The notes: a model not told the origin generated them from the letters alone. Shown: positions 40,901 through 49,779, counted from the stretch's first letter. The stretch: DNA of 64,000 nt from Anaerolineaceae bacterium (GCA_016841445.1 JAENZD010000007.1:1-64000), one strand, 5' to 3'. Program-made: numbers and translations.

Positions 40901-42577
40901 ATGGGCACCTTTCATCACATCCTGCAATCTCACTTCGATAATCATCCTGACCAGGTTGCGATTGTTCTGCAGCATGCTGGCGAGGAAGATAAAGCCATCA
41001 CCTACCGCCACCTGCTTCAACAGGCTGTCGGTGCACAGGAAAAACTTGAATCTGAAGGGATCAAGCCTGGTGAAGTAGTCTTGCTTATTTTGCAGCATGG
41101 TGAAGACTTGATCTACACCTATTTTGGCACAATCCTGCACGGTGCGATTCCCTCGATCATGCCCTATCTCACGGAAAAGCTCCAACCGGAGCGTTACCGT
41201 GAAGACCTGGCATCCTTAATTGAGGTATCTCAACCTGCAGCCATTTTCACTTATGCAGAATTTAAGCCTGAAGTTGAATCAGCTCTGAGTGAGGGTTCCT
41301 CAGTCCGGGCAGTCATGCTGGCTGAAGAAATCCCCGGGGATAAAGCACCGGTTTTTGACCTGGATCGACGAAAAACGGAAGACATTGTCCTTCTGCAGCA
41401 TTCATCCGGCACAACCGGCTTGCAGAAAGGTGTGGCGCTCTCCCATCACGCAGTCCTGAGCCAGATCGAATCCTATTCCAGTGTCTTACATGTTGATGAA
41501 GATGATGTCATCGTTAGCTGGCTGCCCCTCTACCACGACATGGGCTTGATCGCCGGATTCCTGATGCCTATCCTCTACGGCATGCCCCTGGTATTGATGT
41601 CACCATTTGATTGGGTTCGGGCACCCTACCGCCTGATGCACGCCATCAGCCAATACCATGGCACACTTGTCTGGTTGCCCAACTTTGCCTACAACTTCTG
41701 TGCACAAAAGATCCGACCTCGCCATATGGAAGGCGTGGATCTCAGTTCCTGGCGTGCAGTGATCAACTGCTCAGAACCCATGCGTCACGAAAGCCAGCAG
41801 CTCTTTGTTGAGACCTTCAAGCCCTGGGGGTTTCGCGCAAGTGCGATTGCCACCAGCTACGCCATGGCAGAAAACACCTTTGCCGTCACTCAGGGTGGAA
41901 TCGACGATCCGGTTGTGATCGACCCGGTGGATCGTGAATCCCTGCAAGTTGACCGTGTGGCAAAGCCAGCCTTTGATGATCGTCCACAGATTGTTATGGT
42001 TTCCGCCGGAAAGCCGATCCCGGGAACAGAGGTTAAAGTCATTGATCCTGATGGCAATACCATGGATGACCGGTTGATTGGTGAGATTGCCCTGAGGTCA
42101 GATTATATGCTGACAGAATACTATCACCGCCCTGACACGACCAAAAAAGCATTCCTTGAAGGTTGGTACCTGACAGGCGATTTCGGCTATATGTTAAATG
42201 GTGAAGTATACATCACAGGCCGAAAGAAAGACCTGATCATCGTGGGTGGAAAGAATATCTACCCCCAGGACCTGGAAAGGATTGCTATGACTGTTCCCGG
42301 GGTACACCCGGGTCGTGCGGTTGCATTTGGAATCTTCTCACAACGTCTTGGAACCGAACAGGTTGTGATTGTGGCTGAAGTGGACACGGATGATCCCGAT
42401 GAAAAACAGCGCATTGCTGATGATATCCGTCAAAAAGTGACCCAGGGGTCAGCCGTTGCTCTCAGGTACGTTCACCTCGTTCAGGATAGCTGGATCATCA
42501 AAACCAGTTCCGGCAAAACAGCCCGCTTGGCTAACCGGGAAAAATTCATTAAAGAGACAAATTTTAAGAAGGACTAG
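40901..42577 (+). CDS. acyl-AMP ligase (FAAL-like adenylate-forming enzyme)
   Basis: 558 residues of the ANL superfamily. A3 motif H-S-S-G-T-T-G-L-Q-K-G (about 167-177), S-W-L-P-L-Y-H-D-M-G-L-I and N-C-S-E-P-M-R, then T-S-Y-A-M-A-E-N-T-F, Y-L-T-G-D-F-G-Y, I-T-G-R-K-K-D-L-I-I and the C-terminal catalytic Lys in T-S-S-G-K-T. The YHDMGLI and SEPMR blocks are those of fatty-acyl-AMP ligases, not of D-alanine ligases such as DltA. It activates a carboxylic acid with ATP and loads it on the adjacent carrier. Last gene of the cluster. Confidence 0.9.
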   Translation: MGTFHHILQSHFDNHPDQVAIVLQHAGEEDKAITYRHLLQQAVGAQEKLESEGIKPGEVVLLILQHGEDLIYTYFGTILHGAIPSIMPYLTEKLQPERYREDLASLIEVSQPAAIFTYAEFKPEVESALSEGSSVRAVMLAEEIPGDKAPVFDLDRRKTEDIVLLQHSSGTTGLQKGVALSHHAVLSQIESYSSVLHVDEDDVIVSWLPLYHDMGLIAGFLMPILYGMPLVLMSPFDWVRAPYRLMHAISQYHGTLVWLPNFAYNFCAQKIRPRHMEGVDLSSWRAVINCSEPMRHESQQLFVETFKPWGFRASAIATSYAMAENTFAVTQGGIDDPVVIDPVDRESLQVDRVAKPAFDDRPQIVMVSAGKPIPGTEVKVIDPDGNTMDDRLIGEIALRSDYMLTEYYHRPDTTKKAFLEGWYLTGDFGYMLNGEVYITGRKKDLIIVGGKNIYPQDLERIAMTVPGVHPGRAVAFGIFSQRLGTEQVVIVAEVDTDDPDEKQRIADDIRQKVTQGSAVALRYVHLVQDSWIIKTSSGKTARLANREKFIKETNFKKD

Positions 42578-42894
42578 TTTAATAATAATAAACAACAGGG
42601 TCACCCTGATGAATGCAATGAATTGTGTATAAGGTCTAAAACTAGTTATTGATTATATGCAATTCTCTTTGATAATCCAATTATCCTTCTTGAAAAAGAT
42701 TAGATAGTAGTTAGAGAATGCAAAATCATTTTGCCTATTTGGATACTCAGGATAAATTAGGGGTCACAATTGAACTTATCGAAAGGCCCAGTAAGCGCGT
42801 CAAACCAGAAAGTATTTATCCACCTGAATGATTTGAGTTCATCAACTGGAAAAATCCGTTTATTCTTCCCTCCGAGTTATTTTTCTTACTGATA
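42578..42894. other. gene-free spacer
   Basis: 317 AT-rich bases between convergent genes. I see a 13-bp palindrome CAGGGTCACCCTG at 42597-42609 and a small GCAAAA/TTTTGC hairpin at 42720-42734, but no clear terminator, RNA gene or small ORF with a ribosome site. Confidence 0.5.
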
Positions 42895-44793
42895 TCATGG
42901 GTTCAGGATGATAAATTTGTCAAAACCCACCGACACATCCGGGTTATCCCAGGTACCTGCCATAAGCCCCACTGCCCCAGGAGAGTAACCAGGGTCAACA
43001 ACCTCGATGAGCAGCATATCATTAAAAGCCAATCCTAATGAATCAGACCCACAATAGGCCCCCAGTGTAAACGGCTGGCTGAGATCAATGGCTTCAGAAT
43101 AAGTCCAGTCCACCAATGAAATATATTCATCGTCCTGATATTTCCAAATCGTATAATAACTATCTTCACTGACCTCCAGGATGGTAAAGTTTTCATTATC
43201 CTGGTAGCCGCAAACAAATCCTGCTTCGCCATCACTGACTTGATTCAATAGTTGTACTTCTGCCAGCATTGCGATTTCACTGTAATTTTCCGGTAGCGAT
43301 GACCACTGGACGTAGGAACCCGAATTTATCGTGATAACAAGCTCTCCATCCTGAATATCAATCCAACCGTCTTCAAAATCTCCGAGGGCCCAATCATTAC
43401 GGTTATCTATAAAATCCTCAACCAGAATGACCTCGCCTTCAGGTTGATATTCTTCGTGTACTTCGCTTACTTCTTCAATTATGATCTCCACTTCTCCCGC
43501 TTTTGCAGATTCAATTAAGGGGAGTGCAAGGGAGATCGGACGCAGGGCATTGATAAATCCGCCTGTAGAAACGCACATATCCGAATCATCAATCGCCCCA
43601 TCACGGTTCGTATCTGCCAGTGGACGGCAATCGACGTAAATATCTTCCTCATTTCCAGTCCCTAATCGCGTAGGGATACCGATAATTTGACCGTTATCAT
43701 TCACAGCCAAACCACCACTGTTCCCGCCGGCAATCGTTGCAGAAGTTTTGATAAATGCTCGGTTGCCGTACGGCGATTGTGGTGTAAAACCGCTAACCTC
43801 TCCCCGTGTGAGTGTGATCGTCTCACCACCAATCCCTGGGTAGCCAAGAATTGTAATAACATCGCCCAGTTGGAGGGTTTCCGAATCACCCAGGGGAACC
43901 GGCGTAATGTTCAAATCAGAGAAATTCGCGAAACTGCCATCGAGTTTAGAACGAATTTTAATAACTGCCAGGTCCAGGTTTTCGTCCGCCTGTACCACAT
44001 CAGCTAAATACCTGTCGGCTGGCGGTGAATCTTGCGCCTCGGTGATTGCGACCATCAAGTCAGCCACTTTATATACTCTGTCGGAGAGAACCACATGGGC
44101 ATTGGTCAGGATCAACCCGTCTGATGATATGATCGTGCCTGAACCTGTCCAGCCTTCAAAGAGTTCGCCATCAATTTCTATCAATGCTGTAATTTTAACC
44201 ACGGATTGGTAAGGGATGGAAGCCCCTGTCACAACCTCATTAACATCTTCGGTTTCCGCTGCAACCACATCCGACATGGAGGTGATAACCACGCGGAATC
44301 CCGCATTCTTTGTTGTTGCCTTTGTCTTGATGGCGATATTCCCTCTAATATCGCTGTTGTTCAGTGCTGTGAACGTAAAAACTATGTTCTCTCTCCCAGC
44401 TGGCGCAATCTCCAAATCATAACGGTAAGTTGTCATACCCATTTCTCCATACTGTTCGGAGTCACCAGTTGGGGATATTTCTGTCACAAGGGCATTCGTA
44501 ACCAGCTCATTTGGAAGTTCAATTTCTCGTAAAACAATGTTTTGGCTGCCGCTATTTTCAATAGAAACTGTTACTTGAAAAGAGTCACCTGCGATAACCG
44601 AGGATACTGGTGAAATCACACTGGCATTCCAGACTTCTTCTGCGGGATTGAGCAGCGCTTTTATGCCAGCATAGCCCCCAATGAAAATAAAAATCAATAT
44701 GCAAGAGAAGACCAGCAGCGCTGAACCGCAGCCAATTAACCATTTTCTACGGTTCTTCTTATTGTCTTGTACTTGCAAAGATTCATTATACAT
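42895..44793 (-). CDS. membrane-anchored trypsin-like (HtrA-like) protease
   Basis: 632 residues. A cytoplasmic basic N-terminus, one membrane helix (about 19-43), an Ig-like beta domain (about 50-170), then a chymotrypsin-fold protease with L-T-N-A-H-V-V (His), D-E-N-L-D-L-A-V-I (Asp) and A-G-G-N-S-G-G (Ser). Inside its end is D-T-N-R-D-G-A-I-D-D-S-D, a calcium-binding dockerin/EF-hand-like loop. The C-terminal 180 residues are a beta-rich, concanavalin-like domain (W-A-L-G-D-F-E-D-G-W). No PDZ domain. AGGAG precedes the ATG. Substrates unknown; probably surface protein quality control or binding. Confidence 0.87.
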   Translation of the reverse strand: MYNESLQVQDNKKNRRKWLIGCGSALLVFSCILIFIFIGGYAGIKALLNPAEEVWNASVISPVSSVIAGDSFQVTVSIENSGSQNIVLREIELPNELVTNALVTEISPTGDSEQYGEMGMTTYRYDLEIAPAGRENIVFTFTALNNSDIRGNIAIKTKATTKNAGFRVVITSMSDVVAAETEDVNEVVTGASIPYQSVVKITALIEIDGELFEGWTGSGTIISSDGLILTNAHVVLSDRVYKVADLMVAITEAQDSPPADRYLADVVQADENLDLAVIKIRSKLDGSFANFSDLNITPVPLGDSETLQLGDVITILGYPGIGGETITLTRGEVSGFTPQSPYGNRAFIKTSATIAGGNSGGLAVNDNGQIIGIPTRLGTGNEEDIYVDCRPLADTNRDGAIDDSDMCVSTGGFINALRPISLALPLIESAKAGEVEIIIEEVSEVHEEYQPEGEVILVEDFIDNRNDWALGDFEDGWIDIQDGELVITINSGSYVQWSSLPENYSEIAMLAEVQLLNQVSDGEAGFVCGYQDNENFTILEVSEDSYYTIWKYQDDEYISLVDWTYSEAIDLSQPFTLGAYCGSDSLGLAFNDMLLIEVVDPGYSPGAVGLMAGTWDNPDVSVGFDKFIILNP

Positions 44794-44980
44794 ATTAACA
44801 CTCCTGAATTTGCATTCTTACAACAACTTAAACATGATTATAAGATAGATTCAACGGATTTAAGCAATTTTCGTAGAGCCATTCGACATCATTGCCTTCG
44901 TACCTAATAGCTAAATGCTCTGGTTTTTCTTGAAAATTTTCATTACAAAACCGATGATCTAAGAAATCAGGCTTTTCACT

Positions 44981-45961
44981 TTATTTAATCAAATTAAGCA
45001 GTTCCTGCAAATCACCGACCGTTTCAAGGCCCGCAAGACTGCCAATGCCTTTATAAATCACCTGTCCTAATTTATCTTCGAGCTGAATTTCGATTCTTGC
45101 ATTCAAAGTCTCAATGATGCGGCGATCCATTTCAACAGATGTCGGCGCTTGAAGCAGCCCCCCTTTTTTGCGAATTGCCCGAATTCGCAAGCGATGTGAA
45201 GGATTATGTACAAAGATATTGACCATTTCATCAACAATTGTGATTTCATCAATCTTACTGCGATTGTGAGTGGCAAAAATATGAAGACGTCCAGCATGGA
45301 GCAGTCCAATCACAAAACCGCCAAAAGAATAGCCAAAATAGGGCACTACCGCCACCGATAACATGATGCTAATGCCTTGCTGTTCAAAATGGTTACTCTG
45401 CCCCCAAATATAAGCGGAGGGAAACATTTTTCCCCAATCTTTCTCAATATAACCCCGCCCACCAGAGAAATCATGGTCTTTCCCATCAATGGTTATGTGC
45501 CCATCAATAGCATGGTCAAAGCTGACAACACCATGATAAGTCTGCATGAATGGCACCCAGGCAAACCAGCCCATGGCTCCCGGAGAGAAGAATTTGACAG
45601 GCCAGGGATTTAATCCTTCAAACATCAGGGAACCATTTAGCTCTCCCCCTTCTTCCTTAATATTTAGATGGATCTTATCTGCATAGAATGAATTGGGGCC
45701 AACTTTGATTTCAAAGGAATCTTGTGAAGCCAAAAAATGCTCAAAAGGATATCGGAAATAACGCACCTGTTTTGCTTGAGAATCAAAAATCTGTACAAAA
45801 CAATGACTTTTTTCATGCTGTGGTGCGATATAAACCCCGGGGATTACTGCAAACTTAATGGAATGATCCGCACTAACCAGCTTGTAATACCAGCCTTCAA
45901 AATAAGGTGCGGTTGCATGAAAGCCATGGTAACGATTCGGATGTAAGATGTTTTTCAACAT
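44981..45961 (-). CDS. tocopherol-cyclase-like protein
   Basis: 326 residues. P-Y-F-E-G-W-Y-Y-K-L near the start, G-G-R-G-Y-I-E-K-D-W-G-K-M-F-P and Y-I-W-G-Q-S-N-H-F are the conserved blocks of the tocopherol cyclase family (lipocalin-like double domain). In plants and cyanobacteria it closes the chromanol ring; many non-photosynthetic bacteria carry homologues of unknown role. No signal peptide. No tocopherol-pathway genes are in the window, so a different lipid or quinone-like ligand is likely. Single gene. Confidence 0.8.
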   Translation of the reverse strand: MLKNILHPNRYHGFHATAPYFEGWYYKLVSADHSIKFAVIPGVYIAPQHEKSHCFVQIFDSQAKQVRYFRYPFEHFLASQDSFEIKVGPNSFYADKIHLNIKEEGGELNGSLMFEGLNPWPVKFFSPGAMGWFAWVPFMQTYHGVVSFDHAIDGHITIDGKDHDFSGGRGYIEKDWGKMFPSAYIWGQSNHFEQQGISIMLSVAVVPYFGYSFGGFVIGLLHAGRLHIFATHNRSKIDEITIVDEMVNIFVHNPSHRLRIRAIRKKGGLLQAPTSVEMDRRIIETLNARIEIQLEDKLGQVIYKGIGSLAGLETVGDLQELLNLIK

Positions 45962-46224
45962 GTTCTGGAACCAGTCTGAATATAAATCATGCTGTCATCG
46001 GTTGTAATCATACGAAGATTTTACCTTGTGAAAACTGCAATGGGAAATAGTTGTCGAAGGTTGTTCGATTTAGGTTAAACATTCCATCCCTTAATAGATT
46101 TCTTCGATTTATGTCCGGAGTGTCAAAAATAAGAATAAATTCGGTAAATCCCTGTAGACTCTTACAACTTTTTAATCTCTTAATCGTATACTTTAATAAG
46201 CAAAAGATAACAGAAAGGATCAAA

Positions 46225-46971
46225 ATGAAGAAAAACAATTTAATTAAAATTTCACTTTTATTGGCAGTCGTTTTTATGCTAAGCGCTTGCAGCTTGCCGT
46301 TTGTCAACATTGTTCGCGGCTCAGGTGATATGGAAACAGAAACCCGTGATGTTAGCGGTTTCAACAAGATCGAGCTGAATGGAGCGGGGCAACTTAATAT
46401 CACACAGGGATCAACAGAATCCCTCGAAATTCGAGCTGAATCCAATATCTTGCCGGAACTTACCTCAGAAGTCGAGGGAGATACCCTCGTTTTGGGTTAC
46501 AAAGATCAAACCTGGCGCACGACGGTCATTCCCACTGAAAGAATTGTGTATACCCTGACAGTTGTTGACCTGACAGAATTTACATTCAACGGCGCGGGTG
46601 ATCTTGAGGTGGATTCTCTTGAAACGTCATCATTGGAACTGACCATTAATGGCGCCGGTAACATTGAAATCGACAACCTGGTGGCTGACGAGCTTTCTGT
46701 TACCATTTCAGGAACCGGCAGTATTCAAATTGCTGGTCAGGTGGAAACACAAACCATTAATATTGAAGGTGCCGGGAACTACCAGTCAGAAGATTTGCAG
46801 TCTCAAAACGCCTCAATTGAGGTCAATGGGTTGGGGAACAGCACGCTATGGGTGATGCAATCCTTTGATGTCACCATTAACGGCAGCGGCTCCGTTGATT
46901 ACTACGGTGATCCTGATGTATCCCAGGATATTAACGGCCTTGGGGATGTCAGTAATCTCGGTGAAAAATAA
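46225..46971 (+). CDS. GIN (DUF2807) domain lipoprotein
   Basis: 248 residues. Lipobox L-S-A-C (Cys22), then R-G-S-G-D-M-E-T-E-T-R-D-V-S-G-F-N-K-I-E-L, the usual start of a GIN domain, followed by beta-helical turns with N-G-A-G-D, N-G-A-G-N, S-G-T-G-S, E-G-A-G-N, N-G-L-G-N, N-G-S-G-S motifs. Exported and lipid-anchored. AAAGGATC precedes the ATG; the longer upstream frame from 46051 lacks a site. A LiaF-like membrane protein follows in the same direction, a pairing seen in envelope-stress modules. Paralogous to the unsecreted 10261 gene. Confidence 0.88.
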   Translation: MKKNNLIKISLLLAVVFMLSACSLPFVNIVRGSGDMETETRDVSGFNKIELNGAGQLNITQGSTESLEIRAESNILPELTSEVEGDTLVLGYKDQTWRTTVIPTERIVYTLTVVDLTEFTFNGAGDLEVDSLETSSLELTINGAGNIEIDNLVADELSVTISGTGSIQIAGQVETQTINIEGAGNYQSEDLQSQNASIEVNGLGNSTLWVMQSFDVTINGSGSVDYYGDPDVSQDINGLGDVSNLGEK

Positions 46972-46994
46972 TATTACAGCGTGATACAATACTA

Positions 46995-47037
46995 CAGAGC
47001 CTGAGTGAAGGGATTCCTTAGGCTCTGAAATTCATCC
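46995..47037 (+). other. intercistronic hairpin
   Basis: CAGAGCCT (46995-47002) pairs with AGGCTCTG (47030-47037) around a 27-nt loop containing GGGATTCC. No U-tract; may stabilise or attenuate the message between the GIN lipoprotein and the LiaF-like gene. Confidence 0.35.
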
Positions 47038-47061
47038 AATAAATTGGTGAAGGAGATAAAA

Positions 47062-47568
47062 ATGAAACGAAAATCTGGTGTTATTGGTGGTATTATCTTG
47101 ATTTTACTGGGTGCACTTTTCCTCGCAGCTGAAATTGCCCCTGAGTACTTCGATTTTTGGGAATGGCCCTTCGTCATCATGGGCCTTGGCCTTGTTTTCC
47201 TGATTTGGGCAATACTGAGCGGCACAGGCGGCCTGGCTGTTCCGGGCGCAATACTGGGAGGCATCGGCGGTATTTTTTACTATCAGAATTCCACCGGTGA
47301 CTGGGCAAGCTGGGCTTATATTTGGGCCTTGATCCCGGGGTTCGTCGGTGTAGGAATCATCCTCAGCGGGGTCATTGACCGGAAATATAAAGAGGCCTTC
47401 AGCGGCGGGTTGACGATGCTTATCATCAGCGCAATCCTGTTCCTGGCGTTTGGCTCCCAGTTCGGTTTCGCAGAGGATATTACACAATTCTGGCCAGTTC
47501 TGTTGATTGGCCTGGGTCTCATCGCCCTGGTAAGAGCAATATTCTCCAGTCGTAAGAAGAATGCCTGA
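47062..47568 (+). CDS. LiaF/DUF5668-like integral membrane protein
   Basis: 168 residues, with about five to six short hydrophobic helices: I-I-L-I-L-L-G-A-L-F-L-A, W-P-F-V-I-M-G-L-G-L, F-W-P-V-L-L-I-G-L-G-L-I. The repeated W-P-x-V/L-x-I-G-L-G motif is characteristic of LiaI-LiaF/DUF5668-type membrane domains. ATG 47062 follows GAAGGAGAT. Probably works with the GIN lipoprotein in envelope stress sensing, by analogy only. Confidence 0.75.
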   Translation: MKRKSGVIGGIILILLGALFLAAEIAPEYFDFWEWPFVIMGLGLVFLIWAILSGTGGLAVPGAILGGIGGIFYYQNSTGDWASWAYIWALIPGFVGVGIILSGVIDRKYKEAFSGGLTMLIISAILFLAFGSQFGFAEDITQFWPVLLIGLGLIALVRAIFSSRKKNA

Positions 47569-47629
47569 TCGGTCAAACAGCAGGCAGGATAACATTTCAG
47601 TTATCCACGATATCAATAATTCTCACCAT

Positions 47630-47655
47630 AAAAGGCACCTTTCTAGGTGCCTTTT
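47630..47655. terminator. bidirectional terminator
   Basis: AAAAGGCACCT (47630-47640), TTCT loop, AGGTGCCTTTT (47645-47655): an 11-bp perfect stem with A and T ends, serving the LiaF-like gene (+) and the HIT gene (-). Confidence 0.88.
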
Positions 47656-47699
47656 CAGTTAATTGATAAATGAAGTTAGTTGAGACCCGAACCAATTAA

Positions 47700-48188
47700 T
47701 TATTTAAAGCTTTCCCAGGCATCTTTAACCCGTCGGTACGTGTCTGTGATGGATTCAGGTATTACCCGAGTTTCGCCGACCGTCGACATAAAACTGGTAT
47801 CTCCGCACCAGCGCGGGACAATATGCGCATGTAAATGATCTGCGATTCCAGCCCCTGCAATTTCGCCCAGGTTCCAGCCGATGTTGAACCCTTCAGGATG
47901 ATACACAGCGTCCAGTACCTGGACCGTCTGGTTGATCAAATCCATCATTTCTAAACGTGTATCCCGGTTCAGGTTTGGCAGTTCTGCTGTATGGGCATTC
48001 GGTACGCACATCACATGTCCGCTGGTATAGGGATATCGATTGAGGATCATGAATGCATTCTCTCCCCTGTAAAACACGAGGTTTTCTGTATCATTTTCTG
48101 AATTTAATGCAGTACAAAAGATGCATGCATCAGCTTTTTTATTCTCTTTTACATATTTCATTCGCCAGGGTGTCCAGATATGATCCAA
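47700..48188 (-). CDS. HIT-family nucleotide hydrolase/phosphorylase
   Basis: 162 residues. C-I-F-C near residue 24-27 suggests a zinc site, and A-D-H-L-H-A-H-I-V is the histidine triad (HxHxHxx). This fits the Ap4A-phosphorylase-like branch of bacterial HIT proteins. I start at TTG 48188 because GAGGG lies 7 bases upstream and the product begins M-D-H-I-W-T-P-W-R-M-K-Y, the family's usual start; a longer TTG frame reaches 48224. Divergent from xseA. Confidence 0.88.
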   Translation of the reverse strand: MDHIWTPWRMKYVKENKKADACIFCTALNSENDTENLVFYRGENAFMILNRYPYTSGHVMCVPNAHTAELPNLNRDTRLEMMDLINQTVQVLDAVYHPEGFNIGWNLGEIAGAGIADHLHAHIVPRWCGDTSFMSTVGETRVIPESITDTYRRVKDAWESFK

Positions 48189-48249
48189 TATGATGCCCTC
48201 AAAACTGTTTGTACTTTTTCTCAATTAATTGTATCAGAGATTCCATTGC

Positions 48250-48288
48250 CTTGGTTTTGTTGTTATACTTAAGTACAAGTAAACCAAG
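48250..48288 (+). promoter_or_regulatory. inverted repeat upstream of xseA
   Basis: CTTGGTTT (48250-48257) pairs with AAACCAAG (48281-48288); the loop contains the palindrome TACTTAAGTA (48266-48275) and a TATACT -10-like box (48264-48269). It lies 14 bases before the xseA ATG and could be an operator or mRNA hairpin. Confidence 0.4.
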
Positions 48289-48301
48289 AAATGATGATTA
48301 G

Positions 48302-49543
48302 ATGGAAACATTTTCCTTTATTCAACCCGAAAATATCTTAACCGTCAGCGAGCTAACGGGTTATTTACGGCACGTACTGGAGCGGGATGAGGTTCTACAG
48401 GATCTATGGGTAGCTGGAGAAATATCAAATTTTTCACGGCCCTCCTCCGGGCATCTCTATTTCACCCTCAAGGACAGCAGCGCTTCTGTCCGGTGTGTGA
48501 TGTGGCGAAATACTGCTGCCAGGCTGAACTTTTCACCCCGTGAAGGGATGGCTGTGGAAGCTCATGGCGGGATGAGCGTTTACGAAGTCAGCGGGCAGGT
48601 GCAGTTATATGTGGACACCATGCGTCCTGCCGGAGAAGGTGCCCTTTATCAAGAATTTCTGCGTTTGAAAGCATTGCTGGAAGCAGAAGGTCTCTTCGAC
48701 CTGGAACGAAAAAGAGTGATCCCGGAAAGGCCGCAGACGATTGGGATCGTCACCTCACCCACCGGCGCAGCCCTGCAGGATATGCTCAACACCATCCGCC
48801 GGCGGTATCCGGTTGCAGAGGTCGTATTATCACCCACTGCAGTGCAGGGCGTGGATGCTCCGCCCGGGATTGTTGCCGCTCTGGCAAAGATCAACCGTAC
48901 AGTTCATCCCGATGTGATCCTTTTAGGTCGAGGGGGTGGATCAATTGAAGATTTGTGGGCTTTCAACGATGAAGTGGTAGTGCGCGCTGTAGCAACCTCA
49001 GAAGCACCGGTAATTTCAGGTGTCGGACATGAAACAGATTTCACCCTGACCGATTTTGCAGCAGACCTGCGCGCACCAACCCCAACAGCCGCGGCAGAAC
49101 TCGCAACACCCGACCGTGTTGAACTGCTGGGTACCATCTTGGAAATCGCGAATCGTCAGACCATTTACCTCAATGACTTGATTGCTGAACTGCGTTGGGC
49201 ACAGCAGCAGCTTAAGAATTCATTGGACCATCTTTCACCGGCGCATACGATCGATATCTACCGCCAGCGGGTTGATGAATTAACTTCTCGCCTTTCAGGA
49301 GCGGTTCAGCGTTCATTGGAAAGAAAAACATACCATCTTCAAAACCTTCAGCAATCTTTGGTAAGCCTCAATCCTGCTGCAGTACTCAATCGCGGCTATG
49401 CGATCGTCACCAGCGAAAAGGACGGCCGATTGGTCAAAGATGTACAGCAATTGGATATGGATGACCTCATCCATATTCGGGTCAGCCGGGGTAATATGAA
49501 CGCAAGGATTACAAAAATAAACCAGGAGCAAGAAAATGACTGA
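48302..49543 (+). CDS. xseA: exodeoxyribonuclease VII large subunit
   Basis: 413 residues. N-terminal OB fold (L-W-V-A-G-E-I-S-N-F-S-R, S-G-H-L-Y-F-T-L-K-D), catalytic domain with G-I-V-T-S-P-T-G-A-A, G-R-G-G-G-S-I-E-D-L and G-V-G-H-E-T-D-F-T, then a coiled coil and the C-terminal N-R-G-Y-A-I-V. With XseB it degrades single-stranded DNA. xseB overlaps its end by 8 bases, securing coupled synthesis. Confidence 0.97.
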   Translation: METFSFIQPENILTVSELTGYLRHVLERDEVLQDLWVAGEISNFSRPSSGHLYFTLKDSSASVRCVMWRNTAARLNFSPREGMAVEAHGGMSVYEVSGQVQLYVDTMRPAGEGALYQEFLRLKALLEAEGLFDLERKRVIPERPQTIGIVTSPTGAALQDMLNTIRRRYPVAEVVLSPTAVQGVDAPPGIVAALAKINRTVHPDVILLGRGGGSIEDLWAFNDEVVVRAVATSEAPVISGVGHETDFTLTDFAADLRAPTPTAAAELATPDRVELLGTILEIANRQTIYLNDLIAELRWAQQQLKNSLDHLSPAHTIDIYRQRVDELTSRLSGAVQRSLERKTYHLQNLQQSLVSLNPAAVLNRGYAIVTSEKDGRLVKDVQQLDMDDLIHIRVSRGNMNARITKINQEQEND

Positions 49544-49772
49544 AAGAACACCGGAGAAGATCAGCGAAATGGATTTTGAAACAGCCTTTGTAGCCCTGCA
49601 GGAAAATGTCGCCCAACTTGAGGGTGAAGAGCTTCCCCTTGAGAAAGCGTTGTCGCTTTATGAATTGGGTCAGCACCTGGCAAAACGTTGTGCAACCCTG
49701 TTGGAAGAAGCAGAGCTAAAAGTCCGGACCCTATCAATGGAAGCGCCAACCTCAGATGAAGAAGAAAGTTGA
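49536..49772 (+). CDS. xseB: exodeoxyribonuclease VII small subunit
   Basis: 78 residues, two helices: F-E-T-A-F-V-A-L-Q-E-N-V-A-Q-L-E and L-P-L-E-K-A-L-S-L-Y-E-L-G. Several copies wrap the XseA coiled coil. The ATG lies inside the xseA end (ATGACTGA) with AGGAGC before it. An acidic C-terminus is common. Confidence 0.95.
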   Translation: MTERTPEKISEMDFETAFVALQENVAQLEGEELPLEKALSLYELGQHLAKRCATLLEEAELKVRTLSMEAPTSDEEES

Positions 49773-49779
49773 TTAACAA

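Noticed and set aside
34430-42577. Alginate-type O-acetylation cluster (AlgI/AlgJ/AlgX)
   Set aside because: No alginate or other polymer synthase genes are present, and a carrier protein, AMP ligase and DltX-like microprotein fit a Dlt-like scheme better.
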